DNA from: Nitrobacter sp. Nb-311A
GTDB taxonomy: Bacteria > Pseudomonadota > Alphaproteobacteria > Rhizobiales > Xanthobacteraceae
DNA length: 64,000 nucleotides
Direction of reading: 5' to 3'
NCBI RefSeq assembly: GCF_000152905.1
Contig: NZ_CH672416.1
Location: forward strand, 330,398 to 394,397
Shown: in pieces, positions 42,744-50,879 of the stretch
Numbering within the stretch: the first letter of the stretch is position 1
How the letters are laid out: each line of letters starts with the position of its first letter
The notes under the pieces: generated by a model
Seen by the model: the letters and a program-made list of their open reading frames with translations, nothing else
Databases searched by the model: none
What the model was told of the DNA's origin: nothing
Position numbers and translations under genes: made by a program

Positions 42744-43961
42744 ATGGACAAAGATCACGCCAGCAAAGCGCACTCGGCCGATGCCGCGGCGCTCGGATTT
42801 TGGTATCAATCCTTCTATGCGCTCCAAATCCTAGTGACGCTGACTACAGACGACGCGGCGATCGGCATCGAGCAACTTGATGACATAGAGCTTAAGGCTG
42901 ACGGTCAGACACTGCTCTATCAGCTCAAGCACTCGATCAGCGCAGCACCGGCGCCTATCACCCTCAAATCAACATCGCTTTGGCGTACGATGAAGGTCTG
43001 GATCGATGCGTTGCCATCGCTGAGCCTAGCCGATACGACGCTGCACCTCGTAACCGTGGCCGAGATTTCTGTAGATAGCGCTCTTATGGCGTTGACTGAC
43101 CCTGGGGCCGACCGCTCCGATTTGGTCACGGCGATGACGACAGAAGCCAATCGTGTCATGGAGGCGCGCGAAGTCGCTGCGAAAGCGAACAATGCGCCAC
43201 CCTACGCCGACCGCTTCAATGGCTGTGCCGCTTTTCTCGATCTTTCCGAATCGGAGCGGCTTAATCTTCTTCGCCGCGTCCAAATTCGCCCGAACAGTCC
43301 GACGGTGGCGGAGGTTGAGCAGGAGATCGCAGGCCATTTCCATTTCGTGCTCCCCGAGCATCGGCAGACCGTGGCAAGCCGTCTCATCGAATGGTGGGAT
43401 CGGCAGATCGTCTACTCCCTTTGCCGTGAGCGCGAGTGTGTCATCACGCGGACCGAACTGCAGGCCCAGATTATGGCGATTGTTGCCGATCTTGAGCAGG
43501 GCAACCTCGTCCCCGAATTCGAGACGATCAGCCATCCTGAAGACTACCAGCCGGATAGCATGCTGGCTCGGCAGATAGCGCTTGTGAAGGGCAAGCCGTT
43601 CGACCTTGAGCGTGCCATTCGCGAAGAGTGGAAGGCACGTGAGCAGCGGGCTCGGTGGCTCGCCAACAGTCCCGCAATGGCGACAAGGATCACCAAGTAC
43701 GACCATGTCCTGCGTGAGCACTGGGCTGATCGGTACGCCGAGATAGTGGACGGCTGCACCGCACTCCAAGATGACGCGAAGTGCGCCTCGGGGCTGAATC
43801 TTCTGCGCTGGACTCATAACGACGCGCCGACGATCGTTCGCCCAATCGCCGAAGGCTGGGGTGCGGCCTACTATGTGCGCGGGAGCTATCAAGTGCTCGC
43901 GATCAACATGAAGGTGGGCTGGCATCCTGAATACGAGAAATTACTCGAGGATGGGGAATGA
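42744..43961 (+). CDS. ABC-3C system effector protein with QxK nuclease-like N-terminus
   Basis: 405-residue first component of an ABC-3C (ABC three-component) conflict system. The N-terminus (GFWYQSFYALQIL, E43, D46-D47, YQLKHS with Q60 and K62) matches the DUF4297/Cap4-like PD-(D/E)XK nuclease pattern. The C-terminal domain (WGAAYYVRGSYQVLAINMKV through HPEYEKLLEDGE) is the segment shared by ABC-3C effectors. The stop overlaps the start of the middle component (ATGA). By the general model the nuclease would be released on sensing by the ATPase; that is inferred. Confidence 0.8.
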   Translation: MDKDHASKAHSADAAALGFWYQSFYALQILVTLTTDDAAIGIEQLDDIELKADGQTLLYQLKHSISAAPAPITLKSTSLWRTMKVWIDALPSLSLADTTLHLVTVAEISVDSALMALTDPGADRSDLVTAMTTEANRVMEAREVAAKANNAPPYADRFNGCAAFLDLSESERLNLLRRVQIRPNSPTVAEVEQEIAGHFHFVLPEHRQTVASRLIEWWDRQIVYSLCRERECVITRTELQAQIMAIVADLEQGNLVPEFETISHPEDYQPDSMLARQIALVKGKPFDLERAIREEWKAREQRARWLANSPAMATRITKYDHVLREHWADRYAEIVDGCTALQDDAKCASGLNLLRWTHNDAPTIVRPIAEGWGAAYYVRGSYQVLAINMKVGWHPEYEKLLEDGE

Positions 43962-44443
43962 AGGTCGCCCACGACGTCTATGCCGAGACCAATCCTGCCT
44001 TCTGCGCGGCCGTTCTCGTCGAGTTCACCAAAACGTATGTGTCGATGCGGCCTGAGGGGCCGGAGACGCCAGCTGTGTATCTAGCGCTGCCAGTCGCGCT
44101 CTCGGGCGAGCTCGCTAGCACTTTCGCCGGGACGAATAAGAACACTGGCCTACTCGAATGGCTGGAGCGCAGCCCACAGGTCCGAGTCGGGCTGGCCAAG
44201 CGGGCAAACGCCTCACTGGACATCGTTACCGAGGCGATTCGATTTGGGTGCTTCGCACAGCTGCTGATCTTGGGCAAAGGGACGTTCCTTAGACTTGGAG
44301 ACAAGAAGTTGAAGCCGAGCGCAATCAGCGCGCTTGGCCAGGAGCCGGCGCAGGCAATGAAGCGGGCCGGACGCCTTGGGTATTGGTTTGCCGCAGCAGG
44401 CTCAACCCGCACGGTTTTTGATATGATGGGACTAACAGCATGA
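43958..44443 (+). CDS. ABC-3C system middle component
   Basis: 161-residue protein that fits the middle component of ABC-3C systems: VYAETNPAFCAAVLVEFTKTY at the N-terminus and GLLEWLERSPQVRVGLAKRA are family text, and it lies between the effector and the ATPase with ATGA overlaps on both sides. No catalytic motif is evident. It probably links effector and ATPase. Confidence 0.82.
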   Translation: MKVAHDVYAETNPAFCAAVLVEFTKTYVSMRPEGPETPAVYLALPVALSGELASTFAGTNKNTGLLEWLERSPQVRVGLAKRANASLDIVTEAIRFGCFAQLLILGKGTFLRLGDKKLKPSAISALGQEPAQAMKRAGRLGYWFAAAGSTRTVFDMMGLTA

Positions 44444-46398
44444 CACGCTGGAACATCACCACGATCTTCTTCCTGGGCGTGTCCAGGCAGCGCCGAGAGG
44501 TGACTTTCGCGGCTGACGAACTGAACATCATCACGGGCGCCTCTGGCACGGGCAAATCGACCCTGATCAAGGCGATCGACTACTGCCTCGGCTCGAGCAA
44601 ATGCGAGCTGCCCGCCCATGTTCGCCGACGCAGCGTCGCGGTCGGAGTAAAATGGATCGCAGGCGACGCGGAGATGATCGTCGGACGCGTGATCCCGCCC
44701 GTAGGTCAGGCAACCAGCACGCGTATGTTCACCGCCACCGGTCGAAATTTGCCGCTGCCTGAGACGGTAGACGAGTTCGACGGTGCGACGACAGTTGAGG
44801 CTGCGAAGGCCTTTATCGAGCGCGCGTTCGGGATCGGCGATGTAATCTCGGAGCCGGATGTCGCTGGCGTGCGTGGGCGCGCCAGCGTGCGCCACGTCAC
44901 ACCCTATTTGTTTGTGACTAAGGAGGTCATATACAGCGAGTCAACCCTCCTCCACGGCTTGGAGAAGGCGGACAAGGCGCGCGACATCATCGCGGCTATG
45001 CCTTACTTCCTTCGCGCGACCGACGAGGCGAGCGCAATTGACGAGCGGCGGCTGCGGCAGCTGCAGCGGGCGCTCGAAAAAGAGGGGGCGAAAGCACGCT
45101 CGCGCGCGGCTGCCGAGACGGCGCTCAAGCAGCGCGCAATCAGTCTCCTTACTGAAGCCCATCGCATCGGGCTGGCCAAGTCGCCCCCGCCGGATGCGCC
45201 AGAGGTCACGCTTCTCGCAGAATTAAAGACGATATGTGAGACGCAGCTTCAGGCAAACACTTACCCGGACGAGGGTGAACTGGGAGCTCTCAATCGGCGG
45301 CGCCGAGAGATTTTGTCCGAAGTCAGTGCGCTACGTCGGCGCTTGCAGGCGACCCGAACGGCGCTGCGCGAGGCGACGGGCTTCCAAGGCGCCGTTTCGC
45401 GTCAGCGTGACAAGCTCATGCTAGCCGAGCACCTGCATCTCGACGGTATCGCTGAAGTTTGCCCAGTGTGCGAGACCCCATCCGAGCGCGGACGCGAGGC
45501 AGCCCAGGCTCTGCAGGCCACTCTGACGAAAGTGCGTGCGGAGAGCGTGGCCGTGGAGCGTGTGAGGCCCCGGCTTGTCGAGCATGATGGCGCGCTTGAG
45601 GAGGAGATCGGCCGGCTCAATGTCGAGCTGCGCCGCATCGACGATCAGATTCAAACTTGGTTGCGCCAAAGCGAGGAGACGCGCCGTTTGGCTGATCTTG
45701 GCCAGCTTCGAGCACATCTACTCGGCCGGATTTCTTTCTTTCTAGAAGCGAGCATAGACGAACCACATCAGGCCGCGCGCGATCTCAGCGTATTGCGCGC
45801 CGAGATCGCCGAGTTGGAGGCGCGGGTCGATCAGAAAGCGAAAGAAATCAAGCTGCGGCGGGCGGAGACAAGAATCTCGCAGTTTGCGTCTGAGGCATTT
45901 GTGGCGCTGCCGACTGTGGCGCCTTGCATCGGGTCAGAACTCGACTTCTCGTCCCGCCAGCCGGAAGTTACCGTCATTGAAGAGGGAAGCGGTGCTGTTC
46001 TAAGGCTTCCTGATGTCGGATCTGATCAAAATTATCTAGCGATCCACATAGCGCTCTCCTTCGCGTTACAGCGCTACTTCGAGACGGTGAATGCTCCGGT
46101 GCCAGGTCTGCTCGTGCTCGACCAGATCAGTCGACCTTACTTCCCAACAAGCGGCGAGGACGAGGACGAGGCCGAAATCTCCGGCGGAGAGGAAGATGAG
46201 GACGTGCAAGCGATGCGCAAGCACATCGACTTCCTGTTCGCCGAGACGGCTCGACGGAAGGGGCTACAGGTCCTGCTCATTGAACATGCATATTTCGCGG
46301 ACGACCCCCGCTACGTGACCGCCACTAGGGAGCGATGGACGCGTGCCTCGGGACAAGCCCTTATTCCACTCAATTGGCCGACACGCGGCGCCGAATAG
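44440..46398 (+). CDS. ABC-3C SMC-like ATPase (DUF3732)
   Basis: 652-residue SMC/Rad50-like ATPase. Walker A GASGTGKST is at residues 33-41, a long coiled-coil middle contains a zinc-hook-like CPVC (C341-C344), and the C-terminal DUF3732 region holds the Walker B-like LLVLDQISRP and IEHAYFADD. The acidic stretch (GEDEDEAEISGGEEDED) near the end is low complexity. Such ATPases sense or clamp nucleic acid and gate the effector. It ends 126 bp before the DISARM-like operon. Confidence 0.88.
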   Translation: MTRWNITTIFFLGVSRQRREVTFAADELNIITGASGTGKSTLIKAIDYCLGSSKCELPAHVRRRSVAVGVKWIAGDAEMIVGRVIPPVGQATSTRMFTATGRNLPLPETVDEFDGATTVEAAKAFIERAFGIGDVISEPDVAGVRGRASVRHVTPYLFVTKEVIYSESTLLHGLEKADKARDIIAAMPYFLRATDEASAIDERRLRQLQRALEKEGAKARSRAAAETALKQRAISLLTEAHRIGLAKSPPPDAPEVTLLAELKTICETQLQANTYPDEGELGALNRRRREILSEVSALRRRLQATRTALREATGFQGAVSRQRDKLMLAEHLHLDGIAEVCPVCETPSERGREAAQALQATLTKVRAESVAVERVRPRLVEHDGALEEEIGRLNVELRRIDDQIQTWLRQSEETRRLADLGQLRAHLLGRISFFLEASIDEPHQAARDLSVLRAEIAELEARVDQKAKEIKLRRAETRISQFASEAFVALPTVAPCIGSELDFSSRQPEVTVIEEGSGAVLRLPDVGSDQNYLAIHIALSFALQRYFETVNAPVPGLLVLDQISRPYFPTSGEDEDEAEISGGEEDEDVQAMRKHIDFLFAETARRKGLQVLLIEHAYFADDPRYVTATRERWTRASGQALIPLNWPTRGAE

Positions 46399-46424
46399 GA
46401 ATTTCACAAGCGCCATTGGACGCT

Positions 46425-46438
46425 ACCGAGTACTCGGT
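46425..46438. promoter_or_regulatory. 14-bp perfect palindrome before the DISARM-like operon
   Basis: ACCGAGTACTCGGT is a perfect palindrome about 85 nt upstream of the methylase start, in an otherwise AT-rich stretch. A protein-binding site controlling the operon is likely; no local regulator other than the XRE gene is apparent. Confidence 0.5.
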
Positions 46439-46524
46439 TGATCTCACACTTATATTGTTATTTTATGGGAACATCGTCTTACATCATTCTAACGACTGTG
46501 GGTGGCCGGGACGGGAGAGGACAC

Positions 46525-48129
46525 GTGGAGCCAAAGGGGGGCGAGACGACGCTGTTGACTCGAGCCCGTTTGGCTGCTCGGATTCTTGCGGCTGATGCCA
46601 CATCGATGCAAGCACGTGCCGACGCATGTCTAGGCTTACTCGCCGAGATCGGAGCGGATGAGCGGCTCGGGGCCCTCCGCAAGGCGCTCAAGATTTTGCC
46701 GGTCGAGGAGCGTCATTACTGGATTGGTACGCTGTACACGCTAATGCTGCCGACCAAGGTCCGGCGATCACAAGCGACCTATTTTACACCGCCGGGCGTG
46801 GCCGATGCGGTTGTAGAGTTGGCCATCGAGGCCGGATTTGATCTGGCAGGCGATGACGTGCTCGATCCGGCGGCCGGCGGTGCGGCCTTCTTGTCGACGA
46901 TCGCTGGTCGAATGGCCGCCGTAGGGCTTGCCGCGAACGAGGTCGCCTTTCGGCTTAACGGTATCGAGATCGACGCGGGCTTGGCAACCCTTTCCCGCCA
47001 CCTGATTGCCGATCGATTGGGCGCGGCATTGCCGCGAGATGTCGTCATCATCGGCGATGCGCTTCGAGTTCAAATCCCAGCCTCGTATGGGCTTGTCATC
47101 GCAAACCCCCCGTATGGTCGGATGTCGATCGACGACGTCCACGGCGAGGCGTGGCGGCGCGTTGCCCATACCGGCCACATCAATAAGTACGCGCTATTCG
47201 CAGAACTCTGCTTCCGCAATGCAAAGCCTGGAGGGGTAGTCGCGCTCGTTATCCCCTCGAGTTTTCGGGCCGGCCCCCTTTACGGCCGTATGCGTAAATT
47301 TATCCGATCGCAGGGAGAGGTGCTGACAATCGGCTCAATCGCCGACCGCGACGGCATTTTTCTCGACGTCGCCCAAGACATTAGTGTGTTGATTGCCCGC
47401 AAGGGAAAACCTCATCGTGCGGAAGCAATGGTGCGATTTCCAATCATCGGCGCGGCGGCCGCCATGACCCGCGTGTTTGAGCAGGCGCTACCGACAAAAC
47501 CTGACGCAGCTTGGCCGCTTCCCGCTTTCGATCCGCAGACGATCGGTGGCGCGACGCTGGCCGATTACGGGGTCAGCGCGCGCGCGGGATACTTCGTCTG
47601 GAATCGCGAAGGCGCCCGACTCGTGACCCAGCTCGGAAGCCGGCGTGGCTTTCCTCTGATTTGGGCGAAGAACGTGCAACCAGGAGAGCTTTGCCGGCCC
47701 GCCGGCAAGTTGGGTACCAGGATCGATTTTGTCACTTTCCAGGATGAGAGCCCGGCAGTGATCCGGTCAACGGCGGCCGTCATGCAACGTACAACTAACG
47801 ACAAACAGCCGCGACGGCTTATTGCGGCGATGGTGGATCCCGCCGTCGTCGCGCGGTGGGGCGGCTTCGTGTCGGAGAACCATACGATTGTGCTCACAGC
47901 CCAAGATCCCGAACGGCTCGCGCTTGCCGTCGCACTTCTCAATACCGCCGCGGTCGACCAGCGCTACCGCCGCGTATCCGGAACGGCGGCCGTCTCTGTG
48001 ACTCTGCTCCGACAGCTCGATCTTCCCACGCCGGCAGCGTTCCAGGCCGCGCTTTGCGAAACCGCCGGTGATACCGAAGCTGCGGCTCTCGCTGCGTATC
48101 GCCTGCAGGCAGACATGGTTGATGCTTAA
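46525..48129 (+). CDS. N6-adenine DNA methyltransferase of a DISARM-like operon
   Basis: 534-residue gamma-class DNA methylase. SAM-binding motif I is DPAAGGAAFL (residues 114-123), the catalytic NPPY is at 194-197, and YFTPPGVADAV is the conserved text in front of motif I. The C-terminal third (LPAFDPQTIGG, LIWAKNVQPGELCRPAG) looks like a target-recognition domain. I chose GTG 46525, which has GGGAGAGG 4 nt upstream; a longer frame from 46438 lacks an SD. In DISARM it would mark host DNA so that self is spared. It overlaps the next gene by one base. Confidence 0.88.
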   Translation: MEPKGGETTLLTRARLAARILAADATSMQARADACLGLLAEIGADERLGALRKALKILPVEERHYWIGTLYTLMLPTKVRRSQATYFTPPGVADAVVELAIEAGFDLAGDDVLDPAAGGAAFLSTIAGRMAAVGLAANEVAFRLNGIEIDAGLATLSRHLIADRLGAALPRDVVIIGDALRVQIPASYGLVIANPPYGRMSIDDVHGEAWRRVAHTGHINKYALFAELCFRNAKPGGVVALVIPSSFRAGPLYGRMRKFIRSQGEVLTIGSIADRDGIFLDVAQDISVLIARKGKPHRAEAMVRFPIIGAAAAMTRVFEQALPTKPDAAWPLPAFDPQTIGGATLADYGVSARAGYFVWNREGARLVTQLGSRRGFPLIWAKNVQPGELCRPAGKLGTRIDFVTFQDESPAVIRSTAAVMQRTTNDKQPRRLIAAMVDPAVVARWGGFVSENHTIVLTAQDPERLALAVALLNTAAVDQRYRRVSGTAAVSVTLLRQLDLPTPAAFQAALCETAGDTEAAALAAYRLQADMVDA

Positions 48130-49112
48130 TGGCGCGGCACCGCCCCTTTGACCGCGCACCGGGCACCGACCTGCGGGATCGACAGCTGCAGCGCCAGGCG
48201 CAGCTCGAAAAGCGGGCCGGACTAACGTCGAAGCTGTCTGTCAAAGTCTCGCGCCAGGCGGCGGAAACCACCGTTGCCAGTACCCCTGTTGAGCGCATCG
48301 ATCGGAACGTGGAAGGATACATGGCGGCGCTTGCAGTCCAGCCGTTCCACCGACTGGCATCTCTAGAAGTAGCAGAGCTCACGCCAGCCTACAGGAGGTT
48401 GGTGCGGTCCGCGGCGGAGGTAGCCCGAGATGGATCAGCGCAGGTGGTGATGCCATGGCCTCCGACGCGAATATCGCCTTCAGCGATCGCAGCCCTTTTG
48501 GCGATCGGCGTCGTCGGAAGTGCTGATGTCGAGCAGATCCTGATCGAGGGAGAATGGTCCAATACCCGCAAGCGAGCCGATGAGCTCCGGGCCGTCGTAT
48601 TTCCGTATGCGCGTAGCACGCACGCGTTGGCCCGTTCGGTACAGGTCGATCGCCATCTCCTCGGTGAAGTGCACTTCGAGCACCTCAAGCGCTACCTGAC
48701 GGGTGGTGCCGATGCGGCAAAAGACTACCATCAGGTTCTGGCGCGCGTGCGGGGATTGAGCGGGCGGGCAAAGGACGGCATGGACTACGCAGAGTTCGAG
48801 CATCCGATCTTGGACGAGATAGTCCCACACGGTTCGCCATCAGGAGCTCGGCCCTCCAATAGCTCATTGCTCTGGCGAACACGGAGCAAGACGGACATAG
48901 CGACGCACAAGCGTTCCGGCGAGGCCGACCATCCCGCGATGGCTCCATATTATCTTTATACAATCCGCGCTGGGGACCGCCCCGGCGCGGAGTTGAGAGC
49001 CATTCAAAGGGCACCGGACCTACTCATACTCGATCTGTCTAAAAGTGCGCGCGACCGGCTCGGCTGGAACTGGCAAAAGCACGCCGCGGACATGGTCGCC
49101 ACCATGCGGTAG
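48129..49112 (+). CDS. N-terminal fragment of the DrmE-like protein
   Basis: 327 residues ending at the TAG. The first 50 residues are charged; then VEGYMAALAVQPFHRLASLE and PDLLILDLSKSARDRLGWNW are recognisable as ordered segments, the latter resembling a Walker B-like strand. No complete catalytic motif is visible. If the stop is real, this truncated product would be made alone. Confidence 0.6.
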   Translation: MARHRPFDRAPGTDLRDRQLQRQAQLEKRAGLTSKLSVKVSRQAAETTVASTPVERIDRNVEGYMAALAVQPFHRLASLEVAELTPAYRRLVRSAAEVARDGSAQVVMPWPPTRISPSAIAALLAIGVVGSADVEQILIEGEWSNTRKRADELRAVVFPYARSTHALARSVQVDRHLLGEVHFEHLKRYLTGGADAAKDYHQVLARVRGLSGRAKDGMDYAEFEHPILDEIVPHGSPSGARPSNSSLLWRTRSKTDIATHKRSGEADHPAMAPYYLYTIRAGDRPGAELRAIQRAPDLLILDLSKSARDRLGWNWQKHAADMVATMR

Positions 49113-49241
49113 GTCCATCCATCTACCGGCATCCTCGCAATTGTTGACGATCCGTGGACTTACCGAGCCGCACGCTTTGACCTTCTCGGAACCAAGCAGC
49201 CTGGCCGCAAGGCAAAGACGCTGCCGGCCATTGGGCACGTT

Positions 49242-50879
49242 GTGTACTCGCCAGTGTCGGGACTCCTGCAGAATCCTGGACAGGCAGAACCGCAATTCGA
49301 GGGCGGCACGCGTATCAAGGTCGACGGTTTCTTTGGCGATGTCGATCGCAATATAGAACGGCTGCGGGGGCTGGCGAGCCGGCTAACGGAGCTAGGTGAC
49401 CTGACCGGCGCTGATGCGGTGAGGGTCGTTATCGCCACAGTTCGCCGCTCGGCGTGCCTGCCCGGCTCGATTGCCGAACTCAGCCGGTTTCTTGAACGAG
49501 AAACCTCCACGGCAACGGCGAACGACCAACTCGCGATCTACCGCGTCGCCGCAGAGCTCTCATGTCTTACCGATCCACGTAGCCCGGCCAGCCAGGCCGA
49601 CGCACAGGCGCAGGTGATGTCGGAAACAAGGGCCATCATGCGCTCGCTGGAACAGGCGACACCGATGTCGACGCTGATGGAGGACGCGATACAGCCGGCC
49701 CTTCGCTCGAGTTCGAGGTCAATCTTTCTGTTTCGCTCTGACATGGTCGCAGAATTTGCGGCCGATCGGCTATCGACGGCGCATGCGAAGCTGACGGAAA
49801 GGCTCGACGCTGGGATTATCCGGTTCGTAGGCGAGCGTGTCCTGAGTACGATCACGGCCATGCCCAACTCAATGCGAAACCAATTCAAGCGGGCGGTCGT
49901 CGTTGCCCCCACAAGGTCCGCGATCCTTGCGTCGCTTGCCGAGGCTTGGCTGCCCGAGCAGATCCTAATCTTGGCTGACGCCGACACGCTCGCCTTCGCC
50001 GCGCGCGACGCGAACTCTCTGGCCGACGAGATCGACATAGCCCCACTCGCTGCCCGGCTGCGATTGTTCGCGGCGCGTGCCACGGCGCGCGTTACCGAAA
50101 TTGGACGGCACAATGTGCAGCTCGACGCGGAGATGCCGCCCGACGATGTCGAGTTCCCAACCAGCTCCGTAGTCGACTTGAGCGGCGGAGTTCGGGGCGA
50201 GCGGCGCTTGATCGAAATCTCTATGGACAACGGTCAGAGGATCATCGCGCGCCCGTCGACCGGCATCGTCCTGCGCAATGACAACGCCACGACGACCGCC
50301 TTCATCGAGCGCCCGGCTTCGCAGGTGCAAAAGGGGGACGAGGTTTGCGTGATCGGCCCGGGCTTCATTGAACGGGCGCGCGCACTCGTCAACGTGCGCG
50401 CGACCGCGGTAGCAGAAATCCGCGAATACCATCATCAGGTCGCTCGCCGCTTCGGCGAAATCCCGGGCTCCTCGATCAACGAGCGCCTTCGGGCCGTCGT
50501 GTCTCAGATGGGAGTGCCGCTTATCTCGATCGATAGGGCGCGCTACTGGGTCGATCTCGACGGCGAACTCGACAAGCCGCTGCACGATGTCGTCCCCCAT
50601 GCCCCGCACGATCGCGATACCTTCATGCGCCTCACGGCGGCGCTCGGTATCGGCCAGAAGCTGGCGGAAAGCTTTTGGCTTTGGGCTGTAGTCGCACAGC
50701 GGTCGCACAGGCTGCGCGCAGGAAACATCTTCCACGATGCCTTTCGCGGCATTCTCACTGATCCGCATGCTGCGCTCGCAATCAATCGTAACCGTAGCGC
50801 CGACATTCGCGCGCTTCGCGCCATGGCCGAAGAACATGTAGCTATCGTCGCCGAAACACGGAACTTGGAGGCAGCGTGA
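49242..50879 (+). CDS. C-terminal fragment of the DrmE-like protein
   Basis: 545 residues from a GTG at 49242 that is probably not a real start, since the frame is open from 49113 with protein-like codons. AVVVAPTRSAILASLAEAWL and ILILADADTLAFAA suggest a nucleic-acid-enzyme-like fold, and the end (IGQKLAESFWLWAVVAQRSHR) is helical. The TGA overlaps the drmA GTG. Confidence 0.55.
   Translation: MYSPVSGLLQNPGQAEPQFEGGTRIKVDGFFGDVDRNIERLRGLASRLTELGDLTGADAVRVVIATVRRSACLPGSIAELSRFLERETSTATANDQLAIYRVAAELSCLTDPRSPASQADAQAQVMSETRAIMRSLEQATPMSTLMEDAIQPALRSSSRSIFLFRSDMVAEFAADRLSTAHAKLTERLDAGIIRFVGERVLSTITAMPNSMRNQFKRAVVVAPTRSAILASLAEAWLPEQILILADADTLAFAARDANSLADEIDIAPLAARLRLFAARATARVTEIGRHNVQLDAEMPPDDVEFPTSSVVDLSGGVRGERRLIEISMDNGQRIIARPSTGIVLRNDNATTTAFIERPASQVQKGDEVCVIGPGFIERARALVNVRATAVAEIREYHHQVARRFGEIPGSSINERLRAVVSQMGVPLISIDRARYWVDLDGELDKPLHDVVPHAPHDRDTFMRLTAALGIGQKLAESFWLWAVVAQRSHRLRAGNIFHDAFRGILTDPHAALAINRNRSADIRALRAMAEEHVAIVAETRNLEAA

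Larger units (their letters stand above)
48129..50879 (+). pseudogene. DrmE-like gene interrupted by an in-frame TAG
   Basis: Frame 48129-50879 is one continuous reading frame except for a TAG at 49110-49112. After the stop, the codons from 49113 (VHPSTGILAIVDDPWTYRAA) read on as ordinary protein and run into the second half without a gap. Together the pieces make 916 residues in the position of DrmE between a methylase and DrmA. CAG or TGG to TAG would explain it. It may be a true loss of function, a suppressed stop or a sequencing error. The DrmE assignment rests on size, position and weak text similarity. Confidence 0.6.
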
